In this document: piece after piece, positions 16,291 to 23,096 of the stretch
Layout: each line of letters opens with the position of its first letter
Numbering within the stretch: position 1 is the first letter of the stretch
Made by a program: the position numbers and the translations under genes
From: Erginobacter sp964465735
GTDB lineage: Bacteria > Auribacterota > Erginobacteria > Erginobacterales > Erginobacteraceae
Reading direction: 5' to 3'
Assembly: GCA_964465735.1 (NCBI GenBank)
Contig: CAYXKT010000016.1
Span: forward strand, 1 to 31,467
Length of the DNA stretch: 31,467 nt
The notes under the pieces: generated by a model
Told to the model about the DNA's origin: nothing
Database searches by the model: none
What the model saw: the letters and a program-made list of their open reading frames with translations, nothing else

Positions 16291-16455
16291 GTATTTCGCG
16301 AAAAAGTATCTGTAATTTTGCCGCTTGCCTGTTTTGCCCCGGAGTGGTTCTTTTGTAATCTTGGCTCACCGATAAGCTATCGTTTCCCCCGCAACTTTGA
16401 GATGGCGCCGGCCGCGGCAGTTGGTCTCAGTCGGGGATCCGGCAAGGAGGAAAAG

Positions 16456-16518
16456 ACGCTGGCGACAGCGGCGAAGAAAGTCGCGGTGAAGAAGGCGGCA
16501 GCAAAGAAGAAAAAATAA
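16456..16518 (+). CDS. Possible tiny Lys/Ala-rich peptide with non-AUG start
   Basis: A consensus AAGGAGG (16444-16450) is followed not by ATG but by in-frame ACG (16456) and CTG (16459), leading to about 20 residues, LATAAKKVAVKKAAAKKKK, then TAA and a terminator. The composition resembles histone-H1-like or nucleoid-binding tails. A longer reading from ATG 16402 or TTG 16318 is open but lacks a ribosome site. Either a rare non-AUG start, a mutated start codon, or chance; low confidence. Confidence 0.25.
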   Translation, partial: TLATAAKKVAVKKAAAKKKK

Positions 16519-16538
16519 TCGGGAGTTTCTTTTTCCCC

Positions 16539-16575
16539 AAGGAGCCCCGGCAAACCGCCGGGGCTCCTTTTTTTT
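16539..16575 (+). terminator. Rho-independent terminator of the perR-nfu cluster
   Basis: A 13-bp perfect stem AAGGAGCCCCGGC / GCCGGGGCTCCTT (16539-16551 and 16557-16569) with a 5-nt loop is followed by T residues through 16575. This is the clearest intrinsic terminator in the window. It ends only 3 nt before the next gene's first ATG. Confidence 0.92.
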
Positions 16576-16578
16576 CAG

Positions 16579-17280
16579 ATGAATATCCAGATCGACATTC
16601 AGCAAAAACCGGTGGCGATGGTCTTTGATTTCGACGGGACGATCACCGAGGAGGATATTTTCGACGCAATCTTTACCCGTTTCGCCGATCCGAAATGCTG
16701 GGAAGTTTACCGGGCCTACCACGATCGGGAGATCGGGATGAAGGAGACTTACCTGGCGATGGCCGCGTATTTCCGGGGGAGTGAGGAAGAGGTTTTGGAA
16801 TTTGTCACCGACTTCGCCCGGCTCCGGCCCGGTTTTCGCCAGCTGCTATCCCGGCTGGAAGCCGCCGGCGGCCGAGTTTTGATCGTCTCCAATGGTTTTG
16901 ATCTCTACCTGCGTTTTCTTCTCGACCGTTGGGGGATCCGGCTGAACGAAAAGGATATTCACTGTCACCAGGCTCGGATTGTTGACCGCCGTTTTCTTCC
17001 CGCCTTCAACGTCCATCCCGAACTGGGCGCTGACCACTGCCTGATCGGGAAGGCGGAGATGGTCCGGGAGCTGCAGGGCAAAGGATATTTTGTGATCTTT
17101 GCCGGCGATGGCTGGAGCGATACCCCGGCCGGAAGGACTGCCGATCTGGTCTTTGCTCGGGAGAGGCTGGTCGATTATTGCCGCGAAGAGTCTCTTCCCT
17201 GTGTCCCTTTCACCGACTTCTTCTCGGTGGCGGACTATATCTTCTCGGAGCGCGGCCCCGCGCTCCTGTCTCGAAAATAG
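16579..17280 (+). CDS. HAD-superfamily phosphatase, MtnX/SerB-like
   Basis: The 233-residue protein carries all HAD motifs: D17-F-D19-G-T (VFDFDGTIT), S104-N-G (LIVSNGFDLY), K158 (IGKAEMV) and G176-D-G-W-S-D181 (FAGDGWSDTPAG). The cap arrangement and the HCHQARI segment resemble MtnX (2-hydroxy-3-keto-5-methylthiopentenyl-1-phosphate phosphatase) and related HAD-IB phosphatases; no other methionine-salvage gene is nearby, so the substrate is uncertain. The ATG at 16579 lies right behind the terminator and has no ribosome site; the next Met (codon 14, 16618) directly precedes the first HAD motif and is a possible but short alternative. Its own promoter is not evident. Confidence 0.8.
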   Translation: MNIQIDIQQKPVAMVFDFDGTITEEDIFDAIFTRFADPKCWEVYRAYHDREIGMKETYLAMAAYFRGSEEEVLEFVTDFARLRPGFRQLLSRLEAAGGRVLIVSNGFDLYLRFLLDRWGIRLNEKDIHCHQARIVDRRFLPAFNVHPELGADHCLIGKAEMVRELQGKGYFVIFAGDGWSDTPAGRTADLVFARERLVDYCREESLPCVPFTDFFSVADYIFSERGPALLSRK

Positions 17281-17318
17281 AAGCTCGTCTTCTTTGGGGA
17301 GTCGGTCTGAGCTTACTT

Positions 17319-17372
17319 CACAGACAGGAATGTCTGCTACCTAACTTTTCACAGGCGGGCCGCCTGTGCTAC
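17319..17372 (-). repeat. Tandem pair of REP-like palindromes
   Basis: Two units on the minus strand: GTAGCACAGGCGGCCC then GCCTGTG (17372-17350) and GTAGCAGACATTCCTG then TCTGTG (17340-17319). Each has a GTAG head and palindromic arms. The TAG of the first head is the stop codon of the ABC permease. The pair separates convergent genes and may serve as a bidirectional transcript end. Confidence 0.85.
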
Positions 17373-18151
17373 TTGATTAATCTTCTCTTGATCAGGTTGA
17401 TCGCCAGCCAGGTGGCGGCCAGGGTGAAGATCAGCATCCAGAGCAGGTCGAGGAGGAGGGAAGCGGAGAGGTTTCCGGTGGCCAGACCCCGGGCGATGTT
17501 GACGGCGTGGGTCAGGGGCATAAACCAGGAGACTGTCTGGACCCAGGGCGGGAGGGAGGAGAGGGGGAAGAAGACCCCGGAAAAGAAAAACATCGGTGAG
17601 ACCGCCAGGCTGAAGTAGTAGGAGAAGTAGTCGTAGGAGGGTGAGAAGGCGGTCACGATCATCGCCATTGAAGCGAACATCAGTCCGGAGAGAAGAAAGA
17701 GGAATGGAGCCAGAAGCAGCCAGGGCGAGGTGGCCAACCCCCAGGGGATGAGGACGAGGAGGATGACGATCGCGGAGAGGAAGCCCTTGCTCGCCCCCCA
17801 GAGGATATCCCCCGCCGCTACCTCCTCGATACTGACCGGGGTGACAATGATCGCGTCGTAGGTCTTCTGGGATGACATCCGGGTATAGGCGCCGAAGGTG
17901 CATTCGAAGGTGGCCGCGTTCATCGCCGCCGCCAGCATCAGCCCGGGGGCGATGTAATTGATGTAGGGTAGGCCGTCGATGTCGGCGATGAACTGGGAGA
18001 GTCCGAGCCCGAAGGCGAGGAGAAAGAGGATCGGCTCAACCAGGTTGCCGACCAGGCTGGAGCGATAAAATTTCAGCCAGGTGTCCCGGTTCCGAAGCCA
18101 GACCTTGAAGGCTCTCCGACCGACTCGGGGCGGTTTTAGCAGTCCGTTCAT
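17369..18151 (-). CDS. ABC-2-type transporter permease (NodJ-like)
   Basis: The 260-residue protein has about six hydrophobic helices and the layout of NodJ/DrrB-type ABC-2 permeases, with the conserved MFFFSGVFFPLSSLPPWVQ stretch near the C-terminus followed by FMPLTHAVNIARGL. The start codon overlaps the ATPase stop by 4 nt (ATGA), so the two are translationally coupled and form the half-transporters of one exporter. NodIJ-like systems export lipo-oligosaccharides, polysaccharides or drugs; here the substrate is unknown. The stop codon is in a REP-like repeat. Confidence 0.92.
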   Translation of the reverse strand: MNGLLKPPRVGRRAFKVWLRNRDTWLKFYRSSLVGNLVEPILFLLAFGLGLSQFIADIDGLPYINYIAPGLMLAAAMNAATFECTFGAYTRMSSQKTYDAIIVTPVSIEEVAAGDILWGASKGFLSAIVILLVLIPWGLATSPWLLLAPFLFLLSGLMFASMAMIVTAFSPSYDYFSYYFSLAVSPMFFFSGVFFPLSSLPPWVQTVSWFMPLTHAVNIARGLATGNLSASLLLDLLWMLIFTLAATWLAINLIKRRLIK

Positions 18152-19068
18152 TCTCGAAGATCCCTCCCGGTCAGTTTCAAAAAGACATCCTCCAGGGTCG
18201 CCTGGCGGTGGAGGAAGTCGACCCCGGAGAAACAGGCGGTCCGCCGCAGGATCTCCTCGGATTCATCGGTATAGATGAAGACGGTATCCCCGACGGCCTC
18301 CGACTCGTAATCGATCCGGTCCAGGCAGCCCAGCAGCTCGCCGACCCTTTCCCCGACGGTTGCGAACTCGAAGACCGAGCCCTTGACGTGCCTTTTCAGT
18401 AGTTGCGTCGGGGTACCCTCGTCGAGGATCCGACCGTGATCCATAATCAGCAGCCGGTCGCAGAGTGACGCCGCCTCCTCCATATTATGAGTGGTCAGGG
18501 CCAGGGTGACGCCGGATTTCTTCAGCCCGCGGAGTTTCTGCCAGATCAAGTGCCGGGACTGGGGGTCGAGACCGGTGGTCGGCTCATCGAGGATGATCAA
18601 TTTCGGGTCGTTGACCAGGGCTCGGGCGACCAGCAGCCTTCGCTTCATCCCGCCGGAGAGGGCCGGGATCTTCTCGTCGCGCTTATCGAAGAGAGAGACG
18701 AACTCTAAAAGTTGGTCGGATTTTCGCCTGGCTTCTTTCTTCGGGATATCGAAGTAGCGCCCGTAAACCCGCAGGTTTTCACCTACGGTCAGGTCGGGGT
18801 CAAGGTTGTCCTCCTGGGGGACAACCCCCATCCGGGCCTTGATCTCTCGAGGGCGGCTGGCGATTTCCAGCCCGAAGACCCAGAGTCTGCCCCCGGAGAG
18901 CGGACTGTAACCCTGGACCATATTCATTGTGGTTGTCTTCCCGGCACCGTTGGGGCCGAGGATCCCGAAGCATTCTCCCCGGGCCACCTGGAAGTCGATC
19001 CCCCTCACCGCCACCAGGTTGGGGTATTCCTTGCGGAGTCCCGCTGCCCGGATCACCGGTTCATTCAT
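18148..19068 (-). CDS. ABC transporter ATP-binding protein (NodI/DrrA-like)
   Basis: The 306-residue protein has Walker A GPNGAGKT (38-45), the signature LSGGMKRRL (about 137-145), Walker B LIILDEP (157-163) and the H-loop His (194), followed by a C-terminal DrrA-type regulatory tail. It powers the permease encoded immediately downstream. It overlaps the preceding gene by 4 nt (19065-19068) and the permease by 4 nt, so translation is coupled along the operon. Confidence 0.95.
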   Translation of the reverse strand: MNEPVIRAAGLRKEYPNLVAVRGIDFQVARGECFGILGPNGAGKTTTMNMVQGYSPLSGGRLWVFGLEIASRPREIKARMGVVPQEDNLDPDLTVGENLRVYGRYFDIPKKEARRKSDQLLEFVSLFDKRDEKIPALSGGMKRRLLVARALVNDPKLIILDEPTTGLDPQSRHLIWQKLRGLKKSGVTLALTTHNMEEAASLCDRLLIMDHGRILDEGTPTQLLKRHVKGSVFEFATVGERVGELLGCLDRIDYESEAVGDTVFIYTDESEEILRRTACFSGVDFLHRQATLEDVFLKLTGRDLRE

Positions 19069-20630
19069 AGCGTCGCCTCGATTCTTTCTGTGACATCATA
19101 GAGCCGGTAGGGTTGTTCCCAGGAGGAGAAGTAGCTGCGGTCCTTTAAGAGCTCGAAGTCAGTTCCGAAGTAGTTGTTGAAGAGGACCCGGAAGGTGTTG
19201 ACCGGGGAGATTGAGGGATAAAGTCCCGCCGAACCGGTTTCGGGGAGGTAGTAGGCGTTGAGGATCGACATCCGCTCGGGAAAGTAGGTCTTCTGGGGGC
19301 GCTTCATATCCAAATAAAGAGCCGGGCCGTGATCGGCCTGGAGGATGATCACCGGCGGATGGATCGAGTTTTGGATGATGTTATCCAGCATTTCCCGGAG
19401 ACGATGATTGAGGTAGGTCAGTTGGTTTCGATATCCGGACTTGTAGCCTTTTCGGAAGGATTGGTCCCAGACCCAGATATTGAATTCACGATCCGGGGTC
19501 AGGGGAGTTCCGTCCTCGGCGAAGACAAAGGGCTGGTGAGGGATCAGCAGGTGGCCGTAAACGAAGAGCGGCCCTTCTTCCCGGCTCAAATCCTCGATAG
19601 TGGCAAAAGCGGAGATCAGCTTATGCCGATGGACATCATAAGGGCAGCTGAGCAGTTGAAGAAAGTTCTTCCGGAAAAGCCAGGACAGGGGGGTGGAATT
19701 TATCAGGGCGGCCGAGAAATTACTCCAGGGCAGGGTCAGGCGCTGATCTTCACTAAAGGGGTAAAACCGGTCGAGATTTCTCACCCAGGCCGGGGAATAA
19801 GGTCCGGCGGCGTCGAAGCCTACGGTAGTATAGCCGAACTGTTTGAGGAAACGGAAGACCCGGTTTTCATTCATCATCTCGGTGAGATGCTGCCGCTCCA
19901 GGTTATCAGCTCCAATTCTTTCGATCAGGTCGTCCAGGTACTGGAAATTCAGCGAAGAGGCTACTGAGAGGACGGTCTGGCAGTAATTGGAGGCGCTTCC
20001 CTCGGCGACATAAAATCCTTTCTCCTCGAGCATCTTCAAAAAATCGCGGTTATCGTAATCGTAGACTTTCTCCAGGATGTCCCCGCGTCCATAACCGTCG
20101 AGAATAATGTAGAAGATATTGGGCAGATAATCTCGTTCGACGGCCGTTCCTATCCCCTCCGCTTCGGCCGGAAGGACCGCAGAAGGTTTGGAACGGGATC
20201 GGATCTGGAAGAGAACGATCCGGGAGAGGGGAAGGGTCAGAAGGACGAAAGAGATCACGGTCATAATCCGAGTGGCCGCCGGCAATCCCTTTCCGGCCCG
20301 GCGGCTGAGGCAGAGAATCGCCGTCAGGACACCGACGACGACCCCGGCAAAGATCAGACCGGCCGGGAGATAAAAAGGCAGGTCTCGGAGAAAGTCGACG
20401 AAGTGACGGTAAGAGAAGAAGCCAAGAACGAGCAGGGCGGTGACCAGTCCGGCCTTCCCGCTATCCTTGAGGACCGGGGTCAGCAGCAGGTTAAGGACCG
20501 CCGCCGCCCCCGCCGTGATCAAAAGCGGACCCCAGAGTTCTTTTAGCCGGACCTGACCGAGGTTAGCGGCGAAGAGGGCGAGGACAGGGTAAGCGGCCAG
20601 GAGAAGTGGATAAAATCTGAATCGCTTCAT
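19065..20630 (-). CDS. Membrane-anchored alkaline-phosphatase/sulfatase-superfamily enzyme
   Basis: The 521-residue protein has about five N-terminal membrane helices (residues 5-160) then an extracytoplasmic catalytic domain. That domain starts with NIFYIILDGYGRGDILEKVY (first metal-binding Asp), has a Ser/Thr-rich nucleophile region ASNYCQTVLSVASSLNFQYL and, late in the sequence, ILQADHGPALYLD (Asp-His metal ligands). This layout is that of LtaS/sulfatase-like membrane transferases or phosphatases; the substrate is unknown. Expected action is on envelope polymers or lipids on the periplasmic face. One nt separates it from the upstream gene and 4 nt overlap the ABC ATPase, implying joint expression with the exporter. 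Confidence 0.85.
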   Translation of the reverse strand: MKRFRFYPLLLAAYPVLALFAANLGQVRLKELWGPLLITAGAAAVLNLLLTPVLKDSGKAGLVTALLVLGFFSYRHFVDFLRDLPFYLPAGLIFAGVVVGVLTAILCLSRRAGKGLPAATRIMTVISFVLLTLPLSRIVLFQIRSRSKPSAVLPAEAEGIGTAVERDYLPNIFYIILDGYGRGDILEKVYDYDNRDFLKMLEEKGFYVAEGSASNYCQTVLSVASSLNFQYLDDLIERIGADNLERQHLTEMMNENRVFRFLKQFGYTTVGFDAAGPYSPAWVRNLDRFYPFSEDQRLTLPWSNFSAALINSTPLSWLFRKNFLQLLSCPYDVHRHKLISAFATIEDLSREEGPLFVYGHLLIPHQPFVFAEDGTPLTPDREFNIWVWDQSFRKGYKSGYRNQLTYLNHRLREMLDNIIQNSIHPPVIILQADHGPALYLDMKRPQKTYFPERMSILNAYYLPETGSAGLYPSISPVNTFRVLFNNYFGTDFELLKDRSYFSSWEQPYRLYDVTERIEATL

Positions 20631-20631
20631 C

Positions 20632-21645
20632 TCAGGGGAGGAGATTTGCCCGCAGGGGGATCGTGATCCGTTCCTGCGTGGCCAGGTCAGTCTCGATCGT
20701 CAGTTCCGTCGAGTAACGTTCCGGTTCGATCCCGGTCATTAACCGGATCTCAACCTCGAACTGCTTTCCCGGTTGAATTGTTTTGACCTCGGCTTGGAAC
20801 TGGGGGATTCCGAAACTCACCTCCCGGATGGCGATCGGTTGGTCGCCGTTGTTGGTCAGGGTGACTATCTTGACCGCCTGCTCTTCCAGATCCTGGCGGC
20901 TGAAAAAGATCATCCGGGGTGTATAGGTGATGATTCCCTCGACCGCGGCCATCACCCGGGCAGTGACTTCGGGTGATTGGGGGTGGTCGATCCGGGCGGT
21001 CAGGGTTCCCCGCTGATGGCCGATCGGAGCTTCCCGGCTGAGGGTAACCTCGATCCGGATCGAGCTGTCTTCCCCGGTTTCTTCTCCCGGCTCGAGAATG
21101 CGGGCCTGAAAGAAATCGGGCTGGACGGAGATTTCCCGGATGGGGAAGGGTTCCCCATCGAAGACCAGGGTTGTCTCCCGGGTCGCCCCCTGACCGTGAA
21201 CTGCCTGACCGAACTGGAGATGGGCCGGATTGAAGGTGGCGATGGTCTTGACCGTGGTTACCAGTTGCAGCTGGACAGTGGGGTTGGCGGGGTCGTTGGA
21301 GGTGACATAGACCGGCTGAGATCTTTGGCCCCGGTAGTGGCGGGTATTGAACGAGGCTCGGATCTCTCCGCTCTCCCCGGGGGCGATGGTGTCGCTGGAG
21401 AGGTTGCTTGCCGTGCAACCACAGGAACTCCGGACTCGGGATATTTTCAGTTCGGCGTCTCCGGTATTGGTGAAGCTGAAGGCGTGGGAGACAATCTCGC
21501 CTTCCCAGCTATCCCCGGCGTTATAGACGGTCTCCTCAAAGGAGATAGACGGGGCGGGGGTGGTTGCTTCTGTTTCGGCCCGGGCCGGTAGGACCCGGCC
21601 GATCAACAGGGCGCTCGCGAGCGTGACGGTAATCAGTAGTTTCAT
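20632..21645 (-). CDS. Exported DUF1573-family protein
   Basis: The 337-residue protein starts with a signal peptide (MKLLITVTLASALLIGRVLP, cleavage near ARA) and the DUF1573 motif: FSFTNTGDAELKISRVRSSC followed by GCTASNLS and IAPGESGEIRASFNT. At least one further Ig-like module follows (VTLTNNGDQPIAIREVSFG). DUF1573 domains are periplasmic or surface beta-sandwich folds with a conserved CGC; their biochemical role is not established. It is the first gene of the four-gene minus-strand operon and its TGA ends 1 nt before the next ATG. AAAGGAAAA precedes its own start. Confidence 0.85.
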   Translation of the reverse strand: MKLLITVTLASALLIGRVLPARAETEATTPAPSISFEETVYNAGDSWEGEIVSHAFSFTNTGDAELKISRVRSSCGCTASNLSSDTIAPGESGEIRASFNTRHYRGQRSQPVYVTSNDPANPTVQLQLVTTVKTIATFNPAHLQFGQAVHGQGATRETTLVFDGEPFPIREISVQPDFFQARILEPGEETGEDSSIRIEVTLSREAPIGHQRGTLTARIDHPQSPEVTARVMAAVEGIITYTPRMIFFSRQDLEEQAVKIVTLTNNGDQPIAIREVSFGIPQFQAEVKTIQPGKQFEVEIRLMTGIEPERYSTELTIETDLATQERITIPLRANLLP

Positions 21646-21772
21646 TGGTTGTTTTCCTTTGAATCAGGTTACTGTCTGGTCAAATTTCCCGGTTGGTATG
21701 GGATATTCAATTTCCTTTTTCCAGTTGCCTTCTCCCCGAATTCCTGACCGGATTTCCGGTTCAGCTCCCAGG

Positions 21773-22573
21773 TCAGGCCGGGTTGATGATTGCCAGAGCC
21801 TCTTCAACTGTTATGTTTTTGTGGACCATCCGGTAGATCGCTTTCATCATCAACCGGGGGCGGGGGTGCTGAAAGACATTTCTTCCCACCGAAACCCCGG
21901 CTCCCCCGGCCTCCAGCGATTCCCGGACCAGAGTTAAGAGCTGCTCTTCGTTGTCCGACAATTCCCCCCCGGCGATTACCACCGGGATCGGGCAGCCTTC
22001 CACCACCTGGCGGAAGCTGTCAACCGAACCGGTGTAGTTTACCTTCACGATGTCGGCCCCAAGTTCGGCGGCGATCCGGGCGGCGTGTTTGACCCCCTTG
22101 ACGTCACATTCGTTGTTGAACTTCTCTCCCCGGGTGTACATCATTGCCAGCAGGGGGACCCCCCACTCCATCGCGGTTACCGAGACCGCGCCCAGGTCGC
22201 GGAGCATCCCGCATTCGTCCCCGGCTCCGATGTTGACGTGGATGGAGACCGCGTCCGCCCCCATCTTCAGCGCCATCTGGACCGAATTGACCAGGACCTT
22301 GGTATTGGGGTCAGGGGACCAGACAGTGGAACCCGAGAGGTGAAGGATCAGCCCCAGGTCGCGGCCGTATCTCCGGTGACCGTAAAGAGGCAGGCCCATA
22401 TGGCCGAGGACTGCGTTGGCGCCTCCCCGGGCGACCTCATTGACCATCTCCCGCATATTGACCAGCCCGCGGATCGGGCCCAGGGTGACCCCGTGGTCCA
22501 TCGGGGCCACTACCGTCCGTCCGGTTTGGCGGCTGATGATTCTTTCCAAGCGGATTTTTTTGCCCAGCATCAT
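21773..22573 (-). CDS. ADH synthase / class I FBP aldolase-family enzyme (DhnA-like)
   Basis: The 266-residue protein matches the archaeal-type class I aldolase group that includes 2-amino-3,7-dideoxy-D-threo-hept-6-ulosonate (ADH) synthase of Methanocaldococcus. Features are GKKIRLERIISRQTGRTVV, APMDHGV (D26-H27), DAVSIHVNIGAGDE, Y146 in LLAMMYTRGE and the Schiff-base Lys K177 in ADIVKVNYTG, then VVIAGGE and GGAGVSVGRNVFQHP. ADH synthase starts an alternative shikimate route in some archaea and anaerobic bacteria; the same fold also serves as FBP aldolase. Without the partner (dehydroquinate synthase II) in the window, the choice stays open. Two adjacent ATGs follow GGAGG; either can be the start. 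Confidence 0.88.
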   Translation of the reverse strand: MMLGKKIRLERIISRQTGRTVVAPMDHGVTLGPIRGLVNMREMVNEVARGGANAVLGHMGLPLYGHRRYGRDLGLILHLSGSTVWSPDPNTKVLVNSVQMALKMGADAVSIHVNIGAGDECGMLRDLGAVSVTAMEWGVPLLAMMYTRGEKFNNECDVKGVKHAARIAAELGADIVKVNYTGSVDSFRQVVEGCPIPVVIAGGELSDNEEQLLTLVRESLEAGGAGVSVGRNVFQHPRPRLMMKAIYRMVHKNITVEEALAIINPA

Positions 22574-23096
22574 TTCAAACCTCCATAATTAGTCCGGCGT
22601 TCTGAAAAAATACCCCCAGAGAACACAGAAGGAATCAAAATAAAATAACTCAGGGCAAGTAACCCTTGCTCCCCGCAGCGTACCCCGGCAATATCATTTT
22701 CTTGGCTATATCCGGATCTATCAAAGAGAAATTGGGTGTCGCCGCCCTGCGGGGGCTGTTTTTTCGTTCCTCGCAATGACAGACTCTATCTGTGATTTGA
22801 GGTTTTTGTTCAGACATCAATCAGGTCGGAGAAAGAAGATTGGAATATCAGAGTAGTGACGATGACACAAGATATATTATCTTCCATCGCTTCCGAGTGA
22901 GGGGATCTGATCCGCTCCTTCTTATCACCCCGGTGTCCCCTGTGGTTTTATCCGTTTTCATAAAGCTTTGAGACTATCTTACACGTTCCGATCGGCGATT
23001 CCGGGGACACGGACAAAAGCTACTCTCCGGACAGCTGCCAGGCAAAAAATATACCACTGCCGGCGGGTTTTGACAAACTTTCTTGAGGTGATCGGG
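22574..23096. other. Intergenic region with repeat copy
   Basis: About 520 bp between two minus-strand genes, with no convincing gene. It holds the inverted copy of the TGTCATTGCGAGGAACGA repeat (22764-22823) and an 8-bp GTGTCCCC/GGGGACAC inverted repeat about 70 bp apart near 22935-23012. A frame open on the minus strand through 22570-22776 has no ribosome site and reads through the repeat. Confidence 0.4.
22764..22823 (-). repeat. Inverted copy of the 6080-6130 interspersed repeat
   Basis: On the minus strand this reads TGATGTCTGAACAAAAACCT, then ...TGTCATTGCGAGGAACGA, matching 6075-6128 over about 55-60 bp with several substitutions and an exact 18-bp core. Only one end of the element is recognisable. 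Confidence 0.7.

Noticed and set aside
22570..22776. 68-residue minus-strand open frame upstream of the aldolase-like gene
   Set aside because: Reads through an interspersed repeat, overlaps the aldolase start and has no ribosome site.
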